Positions 1 through 8,598 of a stretch of DNA of 64,000 nt are shown piece by piece; position 1 is the first letter of the stretch; the number at the start of each line of letters is the position of its first letter. The stretch is from positions 186,001 to 250,000 of the forward strand of contig NZ_JACGVG010000036.1 of the NCBI RefSeq assembly GCF_014077095.1, in the 5' to 3' direction. Both the position numbers and the translations under genes were made by a program. This stretch comes from Colwellia sp. MB02u-6. Its GTDB lineage: Bacteria; Pseudomonadota; Gammaproteobacteria; Enterobacterales; Alteromonadaceae. The notes under the pieces are model-generated. The model saw only the letters and a list, made by a program, of their open reading frames with translations, had not been told where the DNA came from and did not search any database.

Positions 1-764
1 ACCCCTTGTTTGCCACATTGTATAATTGCTTGTAACAGTAATTGCTGAACATGATCTTCTTGCTCTGCAAGTAAACTACTAACGGTCGCTACCCCACAAC
101 TTCGAATTAAGGCCCCCTGCTTATCGAGTAACCCTGATTGTTCAGTTAACGTGATAAGTTTGTCAGCTTTTAACGCTATCGCGGTTTTTGAGGCCACATC
201 TTCTAACGCTAAATTAAACACTTCACCCGTTGATGAATAACCCACCGGCGATAACAAAACTATTGAGCCAAAATTTAATTGGGTATTAATACCTTCAGCG
301 TCAATTCGACGCACCAAGCCAGTATACTTAAAGTCAATTCCGTCACGCACACCAATAGGCTTAGCAATAACAAAATTACCGGTACTGACCCGAATTTGCG
401 CACCATGCATAGGTGAGTTAACTAAGCCCATGGTTAACAAGGCTTCAATATGAATACGCAACGAACCGGTGGCGTCTTTTACCGCTGTCAAGGTCTCGGC
501 GTCAGTAACACGTATATTACCTTCAATTTGTTGCACTAGGTCACGAGCAATGAGTCGTTCTTCGATTTGCACGCGCGCACCATGCACCAAAACCAACTTA
601 ACGCCCAAACTTCTTAACAAAGCTATATCATGAATGATATTGGCAAAGTTTGGGTGTTGTATCGCCTCACCACCAAACATCAAGACAAAGGTTTTACCAC
701 GGTGGGCATTTATATAGGGCGCTGCATTTCTAAACCACTTTACATTATCTTCATTACTATTCAT
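1..764 (-). CDS. argA: N-acetylglutamate synthase ArgA (3' part beyond window)
   Basis: The ATG is at 764-762, and 254 codons run off the left edge of the window. The visible part is the amino-acid-kinase-like domain of classical long ArgA. It opens with MNSNEDNVKWFRNAAPYIN and carries the FGGEAI segment followed by LVLVHGARVQIEERL. The C-terminal GNAT acetyltransferase domain would lie outside the window. ArgA makes N-acetylglutamate from glutamate and acetyl-CoA, the first and normally arginine-feedback-inhibited step of arginine synthesis, in the cytoplasm. It lies 130 bp downstream of argH(A) on the same strand. It is therefore the last gene of the arginine cluster, or has its own promoter in the gap. 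The lyase next door also carries an acetyltransferase domain, so the step may be duplicated. Confidence 0.92.
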   Translation of the reverse strand, partial: MNSNEDNVKWFRNAAPYINAHRGKTFVLMFGGEAIQHPNFANIIHDIALLRSLGVKLVLVHGARVQIEERLIARDLVQQIEGNIRVTDAETLTAVKDATGSLRIHIEALLTMGLVNSPMHGAQIRVSTGNFVIAKPIGVRDGIDFKYTGLVRRIDAEGINTQLNFGSIVLLSPVGYSSTGEVFNLALEDVASKTAIALKADKLITLTEQSGLLDKQGALIRSCGVATVSSLLAEQEDHVQQLLLQAIIQCGKQG

Positions 765-829
765 GGCATCTGATCACTAATATCTATCACTTATCTTAAT
801 ACGTATATATAACTTATGAATAATTTATA

Positions 830-881
830 TATACCCGCTCAACTTGAAGGTATAAATTTGTGCAAGTCGAGAACGGGTATA
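830..881. repeat. Imperfect inverted repeat (REP-like hairpin) between argH(A) and argA
   Basis: The outer arms TATACCCG (830-837) and CGGGTATA (874-881) pair perfectly. The inner arms CTCAACTTG (838-846) and CAAGTCGAG (863-871) pair with one mismatch, and a 2-nt bulge separates inner from outer. The loop is 16 nt. There is no T-tract, so it is not a simple terminator. It looks like a dispersed extragenic palindrome, but I cannot test how often it occurs in the genome. Confidence 0.5.
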
Positions 882-894
882 AACATTAAAGTAG

Positions 895-2856
895 CTAAAC
901 TTTTTCAGCACAACGATTAACAATATATTCCATGGCAACTTCATCTTCAGGGTTTTTATGTGGGCTTTGCTCACTGTCTTCTATGATGTTGTCTGCTAAA
1001 GAATGTTTATCAATTAAATTAAACCCTAACTGTTCGAAATAGCTTGGAATATAAGTCAGCACAATAATTTTTTGTAGTTGTATTTGATGAGCAAATTCTA
1101 ATAAATATTGTACCAGTGCTTGCCCTTGACCTTGACCTTGGGCAGTTTTATCAATCACTAAGCTACGAATCTCAGCAAGACCTGTTTGGTAGATATACAG
1201 TGATGCACAGCCGACTACCGCGCCGTCAACTTCAACAACAACAAAATTTTGTACCGCATGAATAATATTGTCGCGACTGCGAGGCAGTATTTCACCACGC
1301 TCGGCCCAGTAATTAACCAAGGCTGAGATACTGTCAATATCCGACATTCTTGCTCTGCGCACCGCCATAGCTGCTGCACGCTGGGCATTTAAACGTTGTT
1401 TTACTTGTTTTAAGGTTAAGTTGATTTGCGTTTTACTTGGCGCACCTAAGACTTGGGTATTTAAGGTATCTTGGTTATCCGCTAAAATATTGCCTGACTG
1501 AACTTCTGCTAAGGCTTTGTCGACTTGCTGACGAGAAGTGCCGCCGATAGCGTCGCGCTTATCTAAACAAGATTCAATCGATAAATGTTGGTAGACATCT
1601 TGTTCGATCCTGTCGCTAAATTTTTGCAGTTGTGCAATTGAAAAATCTTCTAACGCGTGTCCAGCATCAATAGCGGCCAATACAACTTCACCAACAATGT
1701 GATGCGCTTCTCGAAAGGGAATATCTTTGCTAACAAGGTAGTCAGCAAGCTCGGTTGAATTGGCATAACCTTGCTGAGCCGCCGCTAAAGTACGCGCACG
1801 ATTGACTGTTAAACCTTCAGCAATTAATACGGCCATCTGCATGCATTCTTGCCAAGTATCAAGCGCATCAAATAAGCCCTCTTTATCTTCTTGCATGTCT
1901 TTATTGTAAGCCAGTGGTAAAGCTTTCATGGTCATCATCATACCCGTGAGTGAACCCATCACTCGCCCAGCTTTGCCGCGCAGTAATTCACAAGCGTCTG
2001 GGTTTTTCTTTTGTGGCATTAATGACGAACCTGAGCTAACTAAATCGCTCATTTCAACAAAGCCGGCTTCACCTGAATTGTAAAAAACCAAGTCTTCTGC
2101 AAAACGAGATAAATGCATCATACTAATACTGGCGGTTGATAATAATTCAATCACATGATCACGGTCTGAAACTGCATCTAAGCTATTCAGTGTGGCACTA
2201 CGAAAGCCAAGATTATGGGCCAGTTTTTCACGATCAATCGGATAAGCGGTACCAGCTAAGGCCCCAGAGCCTAGAGGTGAAGTGTCAGCGCGATACAAGG
2301 CGTCTTTTAGGCGACCAATATCACGGTTAAACATTTCAACATAAGCCAAACACCAATGGCCAAAGGTGATCGGTTGTGCGCGTTGCAAATGGGTGTAGCC
2401 TGGCAATACTGTATTACGCTCACGTTCAGCCAGGTCTAATACTGCCTGCTGTAAATTCACTAAGGCATAAAGTAGATCATTGCCAGTTTCTTTACACCAC
2501 AGTTTTAAATCAGTGGCTACTTGGTCATTTCGACTTCGACCCGTATGTAACTTTTTGCCTAAATCACCAGTTTTTTCTATGAGGTTAATTTCCACCCAAC
2601 TGTGAATATCTTCCGCGTCAGACGCTAAAATTTGTTTTGGATTTTCTTCAACTGAAGCTTTTAATGCTAATAATGCCGCTTTTAATTCTTCAAACTCAGC
2701 TTGGCTTAAGACATTAACCGTAGTTAATGCTTCAGCCCAGGCAATAGAACCAACAATGTCTTGCACTGCCAAACGATAATCAACAGGTAAAGAGTCATTA
2801 AACTTTTTAAACTGCACACTGGCTTGCTCTTTAAACCGTCCACCCCATAATGCCAT
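895..2856 (-). CDS. argH: Bifunctional argininosuccinate lyase / N-acetylglutamate synthase ArgH(A)
   Basis: 653 residues, about 190 more than a normal ArgH (near 460). Residues 1 to about 460 are argininosuccinate lyase of the fumarase/aspartase superfamily, with the signature [12 protein letters not shown]. The lyase releases arginine and fumarate in the last step of arginine synthesis. After a linker, the last 150 or so residues form a GNAT domain: [16 protein letters not shown], the acetyl-CoA loop region [18 protein letters not shown], then YFEQLGF. Such ArgH-acetyltransferase fusions, called argH(A), are established in Moritella, Vibrio and relatives, where the second domain has N-acetylglutamate synthase activity. 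The gene follows argG by 18 bp and is surely co-transcribed with it. The odd point is that a separate full-type argA lies directly downstream. Confidence 0.95.
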   Translation of the reverse strand: MALWGGRFKEQASVQFKKFNDSLPVDYRLAVQDIVGSIAWAEALTTVNVLSQAEFEELKAALLALKASVEENPKQILASDAEDIHSWVEINLIEKTGDLGKKLHTGRSRNDQVATDLKLWCKETGNDLLYALVNLQQAVLDLAERERNTVLPGYTHLQRAQPITFGHWCLAYVEMFNRDIGRLKDALYRADTSPLGSGALAGTAYPIDREKLAHNLGFRSATLNSLDAVSDRDHVIELLSTASISMMHLSRFAEDLVFYNSGEAGFVEMSDLVSSGSSLMPQKKNPDACELLRGKAGRVMGSLTGMMMTMKALPLAYNKDMQEDKEGLFDALDTWQECMQMAVLIAEGLTVNRARTLAAAQQGYANSTELADYLVSKDIPFREAHHIVGEVVLAAIDAGHALEDFSIAQLQKFSDRIEQDVYQHLSIESCLDKRDAIGGTSRQQVDKALAEVQSGNILADNQDTLNTQVLGAPSKTQINLTLKQVKQRLNAQRAAAMAVRRARMSDIDSISALVNYWAERGEILPRSRDNIIHAVQNFVVVEVDGAVVGCASLYIYQTGLAEIRSLVIDKTAQGQGQGQALVQYLLEFAHQIQLQKIIVLTYIPSYFEQLGFNLIDKHSLADNIIEDSEQSPHKNPEDEVAMEYIVNRCAEKV

Positions 2857-2874
2857 TTCTAAATTCCTCTACCT

Positions 2875-4119
2875 TTATTTTTTTGCAGTAATTACTGAGT
2901 CTGCTTGTTTAAGTGCGGTAATTCTACTGGATAAGCTAAACAAACGAATAAAACCTTCCGCATGTTTTTGGTCATAAACATCATCAGCGCCAAAAGTGGC
3001 AAACGCTTCTGAATATAAGCTGTTTGGTGAACGACGCTGAGTCACTTGTGCCATACCTTTATAAAGCTTGACGACGACATCACCAGTAACTTTTTCAGCA
3101 AAAGAAGCGGCAGAGGCAAGTTGTGCTTTTGCAAGTGGTGTAAACCAACGACCGTCATAAATGACGTGTGAGAACTCATGACCAACAGATTCACGATACT
3201 TTAACGACTCTTTGTCTAGTATTAATGATTCCAGCCCTTTATAAGCTGCCATTAAAACGGTACCGCCGGGTGTTTCATAACAACCACGAGACTTCATACC
3301 AACTAAACGGTTTTCGACAATGTCGATACGGCCAACACCATGTGCAGCGGCTTTTTCGTTTAAATACATTAATGACTGATAAGCCGACATTGGCTCGCCA
3401 TCGACGGCAACTAACTCACCTTTATCAAAGCTGAGCATTACCTTGCCGGCTTCGTTCGGTGCGTCCATAGGGTCAACTGTCATGGTCCACACTTCTTTTG
3501 AAGGCTCACACCAAGGGTCTTCTAACTCGCCACCTTCATGCGATATATGCCAAGCATTAGCGTCACGACTATAAATTTTAGTTAATGAAGCCGAACAAGG
3601 GATATTACGCTCAGCTAAATAATCTAATAAGTCTTCACGTGAAACCATATCCCACTCACGCCAAGGGGCAATGACGGTTAGCTGTGGTGCTAAAGCAGCA
3701 AAACAAGCTTCGAAGCGCACTTGGTCGTTACCTTTACCCGTGCAACCATGACAAACCGCATCAGCACCCACTTTTAAGGCAATTTCAATATGTGCTTTGG
3801 CGATTACTGGACGCGCCATTGAGGTACCTAATAAATACTGGCCTTCATAAACCGCACCAGTTTTAATAATGGGGTAAATATAGTCTTTAACATATTCTTC
3901 TTTTAAGTCAACCACATAGCATTCTGAAGCACCTGATGCGATAGCCTTTTCTTTAATGCCGACAAGCTCTTCTTCACCCTGGCCTACATCAGCACAAAAT
4001 GCCACCACTTCACAACCTTGATAATTCTCTTTTAACCACGGGATAATAGCTGAGGTATCTAAACCACCTGAATAGGCCAACACTACTTTTTTAATATCTT
4101 TTTTTGCTGCTAAAGCCAT
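2875..4119 (-). CDS. argG: Argininosuccinate synthase
   Basis: 414 residues, normal for the short ArgG class. The ATP-pyrophosphatase P-loop AYSGGLDTS sits at residues 15-23, and [15 protein letters not shown] lies near residue 120. ArgG condenses citrulline and aspartate with ATP to argininosuccinate in the cytoplasm. It lies between argF (109 bp upstream, with an intercistronic hairpin) and argH(A) (18 bp downstream) on the minus strand. A TAAGGAATAA stretch just before the ATG supplies a reasonable ribosome binding site. Nothing in the protein looks unusual. Confidence 0.97.
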   Translation of the reverse strand: MALAAKKDIKKVVLAYSGGLDTSAIIPWLKENYQGCEVVAFCADVGQGEEELVGIKEKAIASGASECYVVDLKEEYVKDYIYPIIKTGAVYEGQYLLGTSMARPVIAKAHIEIALKVGADAVCHGCTGKGNDQVRFEACFAALAPQLTVIAPWREWDMVSREDLLDYLAERNIPCSASLTKIYSRDANAWHISHEGGELEDPWCEPSKEVWTMTVDPMDAPNEAGKVMLSFDKGELVAVDGEPMSAYQSLMYLNEKAAAHGVGRIDIVENRLVGMKSRGCYETPGGTVLMAAYKGLESLILDKESLKYRESVGHEFSHVIYDGRWFTPLAKAQLASAASFAEKVTGDVVVKLYKGMAQVTQRRSPNSLYSEAFATFGADDVYDQKHAEGFIRLFSLSSRITALKQADSVITAKK

Positions 4120-4147
4120 GATTTATTCCTTAATAATATTTTATCAT

Positions 4148-4181
4148 CAAGCTAGCCAACAACGAGTCATTGGCTAGCTTG
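4148..4181 (-). other. Perfect 12-bp intercistronic hairpin between argF and argG
   Basis: CAAGCTAGCCAA (4148-4159) and TTGGCTAGCTTG (4170-4181) are exact reverse complements around a 10-nt loop. On the argF-to-argG transcript no U-tract follows, so an intrinsic terminator is unlikely. mRNA processing or stabilisation, or partial attenuation, are possible roles. Confidence 0.6.
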
Positions 4182-4228
4182 AAATGTTTTTAAATTTAAT
4201 TTACTTCATCTGCTTAGTAGAACAGAGA

Positions 4229-5143
4229 TCAATCTGCTAATAAAGTCACTAACACCGCGTTTTGTGCCCACATGCGATTTTCAGCCGACTGGAAAGCCAC
4301 TGACATTTCGCTATCAAACAGCTCAGTGGTAATTTCTTCTTCAAGATGCGCGGGTTGGCAATGCATAACAATACTTGCCCCTGCCTTTGCCATCACTTGA
4401 TGGTTCACTTGATACGGTTTAAAGGTCGCTAAAACATCAGCAACATTGGTATTATCACCCATAGATATCCAGGTGTCAGTGTAAATAGCATCTTGTTGAC
4501 CTAATTCAGCTATATCATGGGTTAAAGATAATTTAGTCCCTGATGCTGCACTAAAGCTCATGGCTTTATTATACATTTGTCCATCAGGGCCATGCCCTAC
4601 TGGGCAAACTAACGTAAAATCAACCCCTACGATTGCTGCCATTAGCATTAATGAATTAGACACATTGTTTGCATCACCAATGTAAGCCAGTTTGATTTTA
4701 CTCAGATCAGAAAAATTTTCTGCTAAAGTAACAAAGTCAGCTAATGCTTGGCATGGATGATACAGGTCACACAGTGCATTAATCACAGGTACACTGCCAT
4801 GCTGGGCCAGTTGCTCTATTGAGTTGTTGCTAAAAACTCGTGCAACAATAGCATCGGCATAGCAAGAAAGGTTCTTAGCATAGTCGCTAACTCGCTCACG
4901 TTCACCTAATTTACCGTTTTGTTGGCCTAAATACAGGGCATGACCCCCTAATTTATTAATGCCAATATCAAAACTAACATGGGTTCTTAGCGAGGGTTTT
5001 TCAAAAATCATGGCAACTGACTTACCGTCCAAGGCCTGAGAGTAATTTTCAGGTTGCTGTTTTATATCACGTGCCAAGGTAATTAAGTCGAGTATTTGTG
5101 CTTTATTTAACTGATCATCAGCTAAGAAGTGCTGTAAATTCAT
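4229..5143 (-). CDS. argF: Ornithine carbamoyltransferase
   Basis: 304 residues from the ATG at 5143-5141 (MNLQHFLADD), preceded by AGGA about 10 nt upstream. A TTG one codon earlier is less likely. The enzyme joins carbamoyl phosphate and ornithine to give citrulline. The carbamoyl-phosphate loop reads SLRTH at residues 51-55, where many family members have STRTR. The catalytic region reads HCQPAH instead of the commoner HCLP. The ornithine loop DTWISMGDN is intact. The core arginine (R53) is kept, so I expect activity; these variants look lineage-specific. It sits between argB (68 bp upstream) and argG. Confidence 0.93.
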   Translation of the reverse strand: MNLQHFLADDQLNKAQILDLITLARDIKQQPENYSQALDGKSVAMIFEKPSLRTHVSFDIGINKLGGHALYLGQQNGKLGERERVSDYAKNLSCYADAIVARVFSNNSIEQLAQHGSVPVINALCDLYHPCQALADFVTLAENFSDLSKIKLAYIGDANNVSNSLMLMAAIVGVDFTLVCPVGHGPDGQMYNKAMSFSAASGTKLSLTHDIAELGQQDAIYTDTWISMGDNTNVADVLATFKPYQVNHQVMAKAGASIVMHCQPAHLEEEITTELFDSEMSVAFQSAENRMWAQNAVLVTLLAD

Positions 5144-5211
5144 CAATCTTTAATCCTGTGCGAAACCGGTTAACAACTTGTCTTATGACAATTAAAATGG
5201 CTTATATGAAA

Positions 5212-6003
5212 CTAACAACCATTAGGCTGTATACGGGTGCCAATACTGACGCCGTTGAGCAAATCGACAATTTGCTCAGGTGATTGCCAACTAGCAACCG
5301 CGATACTTCGTCGTAACTGATTCGCGGCTCGCAATGCTGCGTTTACTTTAGCAGTCATGCCTCCGGCAATAACGCCACTGGTAATAAGTTGTTCTGCTTG
5401 CTGAGCATTGAGTGAACTTAAATACTCGCCCGTTGCCCCTTTAACACCGTTAACATCGGTCAACAGCAATAATTCAGCATTAAGCAACTGACATATCACT
5501 ACCGCGGCATCATCAGCATTAACATTGACTAACTCACCATTCTCTAAAGCACCAATGGATGAAACAATAGGTAAAAATTTTGCTTTTAATAGCGTATCTA
5601 ATAACGCGCTACTATAAGGTTTAGGTACACCCACTTGGCCTAATGCTAGAGGGCTTAATTGGCACCGCACCATCTGACCGTCGGTAAGTGACAAACCAAC
5701 AGCGGGTAGTTTTAAACTCGCCGCACTGGCCACAATAGCTTTATTAACATTGCCAGCTAGCGCACCACTAATAATCGGCATTTGCTCTTTGGGTGTCACT
5801 CGTAAACCATGTTTTTTTTCAGTAACAAAACCTGCTTGAGCAAGCATTTCATCCACCACACAGCCACCACCGTGAACAATAACTACAGGTTGATCTTTTA
5901 AACTGGCAATCACAGTTAACAATGAAGCTAAGGCTGAGATATTGCCTTGATTATAACCATCTAAAATAGCGCCGCCAATTTTGATCACAACAGGCTTCTT
6001 CAT
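5212..6003 (-). CDS. argB: Acetylglutamate kinase
   Basis: 263 residues, an amino-acid-kinase fold protein close in length to the 258-residue E. coli enzyme. It begins KPVVIKIGGAILD and contains VVIVHGGGCVVDEML and the NVNADDAAVVI segment of the family. It phosphorylates N-acetylglutamate with ATP, the second step of arginine synthesis. Its ATG shares one base with the argC stop codon (TGATG), which points to translational coupling. The family is a feedback target for arginine in some bacteria, but I see no long N-terminal helix extension of the arginine-sensitive type. Confidence 0.96.
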   Translation of the reverse strand: MKKPVVIKIGGAILDGYNQGNISALASLLTVIASLKDQPVVIVHGGGCVVDEMLAQAGFVTEKKHGLRVTPKEQMPIISGALAGNVNKAIVASAASLKLPAVGLSLTDGQMVRCQLSPLALGQVGVPKPYSSALLDTLLKAKFLPIVSSIGALENGELVNVNADDAAVVICQLLNAELLLLTDVNGVKGATGEYLSSLNAQQAEQLITSGVIAGGMTAKVNAALRAANQLRRSIAVASWQSPEQIVDLLNGVSIGTRIQPNGC

Positions 6004-7040
6004 CAGTAATTCCCTGCAGTTAATAGGCTATATTCACTCGCTAAGCCCAAGCTAATATTGGCACATTGTATGGCTTGTGACGCCGCCCCTTTTAACAAAT
6101 TGTCAATAGCGCAGCTCACCACCACCACCTGTTTTTCTTCATCAACTAACCAATGAACATCAGCAAATGGGCTATAGGCCACATGGTCTATTTTAGGCCA
6201 GGTGTTTACTATTCTCACCAATGGCGTGTCTTGGTAGGCTTTTGTAAAGGCACTGTCAACTTGTTGACTAGTAACCCCAGCTTTTAACTGTAAGGTCACT
6301 GTCACTAATAATCCACGTTTGTAAGGGGCTAAATGTGGATTAAAAATCACCTCAACGTTAGCTTCTTGACTAATTTCTGGCTGATGCCTGTGCTGCAAAA
6401 TATTGTACGGGGTTAAGCTCACTTCACAAAAACTGGTCGCTAATGACGCTTTGCGACCGGCCCCCGTGACGCCACTAATACCATTAACCACAATTAATGA
6501 ATTCTCTTGATGAAGATCATTGCTGGTGATGGGCTTTAACGCTAATAAACTAGCGGTTGGGTAACACCCTGGCACAGCAATTAAATTGCTGGTAGCAATC
6601 TCGGCGGCTTGCCATTCGGCTAAACCATATTGAGCCTGTTGTAGTGCGTTTAACGCTTGATGTTCAAAACCATAATGCACGGGATATTGCTTAGCGTCTT
6701 TTAAACGAAAACCACCCGATAAATCGAACACTTTAACATCTTGATCAATAAAGGCTTGGGCCCATTGCGCACTAAACTCATGGGGTGTGGCAAAAAATAC
6801 CGCATCAACCTTGTGTTTAGAAGCACTAATATGTTGCTCAAACCATTGTGGAGAAAAAGGCTCTAGCGGCAAATCACATATACCTTGCCAACGAGCATGT
6901 AATTGTGAAAAATTTTGACCACTAGAGGTACCATTTTCAGACACCAATAAATGTTGAATTGATATTTTATTATGCTGTGTTAACAAGCCAATTAATTCAG
7001 CCCCTACATATCCACTTGCACCAATAACTACGACGTTCAT
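6003..7040 (-). CDS. argC: N-acetyl-gamma-glutamyl-phosphate reductase
   Basis: 345 residues. The N-terminus MNVVVIGASGYVGAELIGLL is the NADP-binding Rossmann motif. The catalytic cysteine lies in VPGCYPTAS. The enzyme reduces acetylglutamyl phosphate to the semialdehyde, the third step of arginine synthesis. It is the first gene of the minus-strand arginine operon (argC-B-F-G-H(A)), and the 314-bp region upstream is shared with divergent argE. GGTAAG about 4 nt before the ATG can serve as ribosome binding site. Confidence 0.96.
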   Translation of the reverse strand: MNVVVIGASGYVGAELIGLLTQHNKISIQHLLVSENGTSSGQNFSQLHARWQGICDLPLEPFSPQWFEQHISASKHKVDAVFFATPHEFSAQWAQAFIDQDVKVFDLSGGFRLKDAKQYPVHYGFEHQALNALQQAQYGLAEWQAAEIATSNLIAVPGCYPTASLLALKPITSNDLHQENSLIVVNGISGVTGAGRKASLATSFCEVSLTPYNILQHRHQPEISQEANVEVIFNPHLAPYKRGLLVTVTLQLKAGVTSQQVDSAFTKAYQDTPLVRIVNTWPKIDHVAYSPFADVHWLVDEEKQVVVVSCAIDNLLKGAASQAIQCANISLGLASEYSLLTAGNY

Positions 7041-7101
7041 TTACTTACCATTTTTTTACCATTAGAAACTAAAACTCACGGTACTATTTACGTGTAAATT
7101 T

Positions 7102-7115
7102 TGCAATTCTATTCA
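7102..7115. promoter_or_regulatory. Candidate ArgR box (argC side of argC-argE region)
   Basis: TGCAATTCTATTCA matches the ARG-box core TGAAT-N4-ATTCA at 8 of 10 half-site positions, with one half perfect. It lies 62 bp upstream of the argC start. On the minus strand it reads TGAATAGAATTGCA and overlaps a TTGAAT that could be a -35 element. ArgR repression of arg genes through paired boxes is established in enterobacteria. Use here is inferred, and no argR gene is in the window. Confidence 0.4.
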
Positions 7116-7218
7116 ACTTTAAGCAATTATTCTCTCGCTTTATGACCAAAAACATATCATTATCTAGAGAATCAAGACTGACCAAAATTAATATTTGACA
7201 CTAGTGCCGTGGCTTAGT

Positions 7219-7232
7219 TGAATACATTATAA
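7219..7232. promoter_or_regulatory. Weak candidate ArgR box (argE side)
   Basis: A perfect TGAAT half-site at 7219-7223 is followed, after four bases, by a poor second half (TATAA). It lies about 120 bp upstream of argE in the divergent argC-argE region. It is included because arg operators usually occur as several degenerate boxes. On its own it would not be convincing. Confidence 0.25.
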
Positions 7233-7354
7233 ACATTTTCATAGTGTGGTTAAATTAGGCTCTTTACATTAAGTTGCTAAAATACCACCATATAAATAGT
7301 TATGCAACAAATTGGCATAATTACCCAGCAAATAATTTTAGGTGCTTAAATATC

Positions 7355-8515
7355 ATGAAAAAGCTCAATAAAAAACTCCCCAACTTTACCCAGGCCATTA
7401 GCCAATTAATAGCACAACCTAGTATTAGTTCTTCGCAGGCGAGCTGGGATCAAAGTAATGAAGGGGTAATAAATTTACTGTCAGCTTGGTTTGAAACCTT
7501 AGGCTTTACTGTCACTATTCAAGCAGTTCCTAACGCTAAGGGTAAGTTTAATATGCTGGCTAAATTAGGCACAGGTACAGGGGGTTTATTACTTGCAGGC
7601 CACAGCGATACTGTACCTTTTGATGAAAATAGCTGGTTATCCGATCCGTTAAAAATCACCGATAACGATAATAAACTTTTTGGCCTTGGTAGCTGCGACA
7701 TGAAAGGTTTTTTTGCCTTTATTTTGCAAGTTTGCCAACATATTGACCTTAAAACATTAAACAAGCCATTATACGTTTTAGCCACTGCCGACGAAGAAAC
7801 CACTATGGCTGGCGCGCGATTTTTTGCTAACAGTGGAATAATAAAGCCTGACGTTGCCATTATAGGTGAGCCAACAAATTTAGTGCCTGTGGTAATGCAC
7901 AAAGGCCATATGTCTCATAAGATTAGCATTAAAGGTCAGGCTGGACATTCAAGTAAGCCTGCAAGCGGCGTTAATGCCATTGAAATAATGCATCAAGTGA
8001 TGAGTGAATTATTCAAACTCAGAGAAAAGCTCAGCCTAAGCTATCAAAATGAAGCTTTTGATGTTCAAACACCTACGATGAATTTAGGGGCTATTAGAGG
8101 TGGAGACAATGCGAATCGGATTTGTGGGCATTGTGAGCTTGATATTGATATGCGCTCTTTACCCGGTATGAAAGATGAAGAGCTAGTGGCTTGGTTAGCA
8201 AAGGCCTTACAACCCATTGCGGAAAAGTATCCTGGCCGACTCAGCATAGATGAGCTTGATCCTAGTTCACCGAGTTTTCAGCAAACCCCTGAAAGTGAAT
8301 TAGTACTTACAGCTGAAAAACTTTCTGGTCATCGTTGTTGTGCGGTAAATTACGCAACAGAAGCGCCATTTATTCAACAATTGGGTTGCCAAACTATTGT
8401 TATGGGCCCCGGCTCGATTGATCAGGCACATCAACCTAATGAGTATTTAGCCCATAGTGAAATTACAAAAACTGAGCTAGTACTAACTAAACTCATTCAT
8501 CATTATTGTTTTTAA
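7355..8515 (+). CDS. argE: Acetylornithine deacetylase
   Basis: 386 residues from the ATG at 7355 (MKKLNKKLPNFTQA). The frame stays open for 27 codons further upstream, but this start matches the family length (383 in E. coli). It is an M20-family zinc hydrolase: GHSDTVPFD carries the first metal ligand, GSCDMKGF the bridging aspartate, and ADEETTMAG the catalytic glutamate and next ligand. IIGEPTN and a dimerisation domain near GHSSKPASG follow. It removes the acetyl group from N-acetylornithine to give ornithine, so the pathway here is linear and not the ArgJ cycle. It is divergent from argC, sharing its control region. Confidence 0.95.
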   Translation: MKKLNKKLPNFTQAISQLIAQPSISSSQASWDQSNEGVINLLSAWFETLGFTVTIQAVPNAKGKFNMLAKLGTGTGGLLLAGHSDTVPFDENSWLSDPLKITDNDNKLFGLGSCDMKGFFAFILQVCQHIDLKTLNKPLYVLATADEETTMAGARFFANSGIIKPDVAIIGEPTNLVPVVMHKGHMSHKISIKGQAGHSSKPASGVNAIEIMHQVMSELFKLREKLSLSYQNEAFDVQTPTMNLGAIRGGDNANRICGHCELDIDMRSLPGMKDEELVAWLAKALQPIAEKYPGRLSIDELDPSSPSFQQTPESELVLTAEKLSGHRCCAVNYATEAPFIQQLGCQTIVMGPGSIDQAHQPNEYLAHSEITKTELVLTKLIHHYCF

Positions 8516-8598
8516 GTTTTAATGTTTTTAGTACGCCAAAAAGAAATCAGTTGGCCAAATAAAATTAAGCTTACCCACTAATGTAGACCCTATTATGC

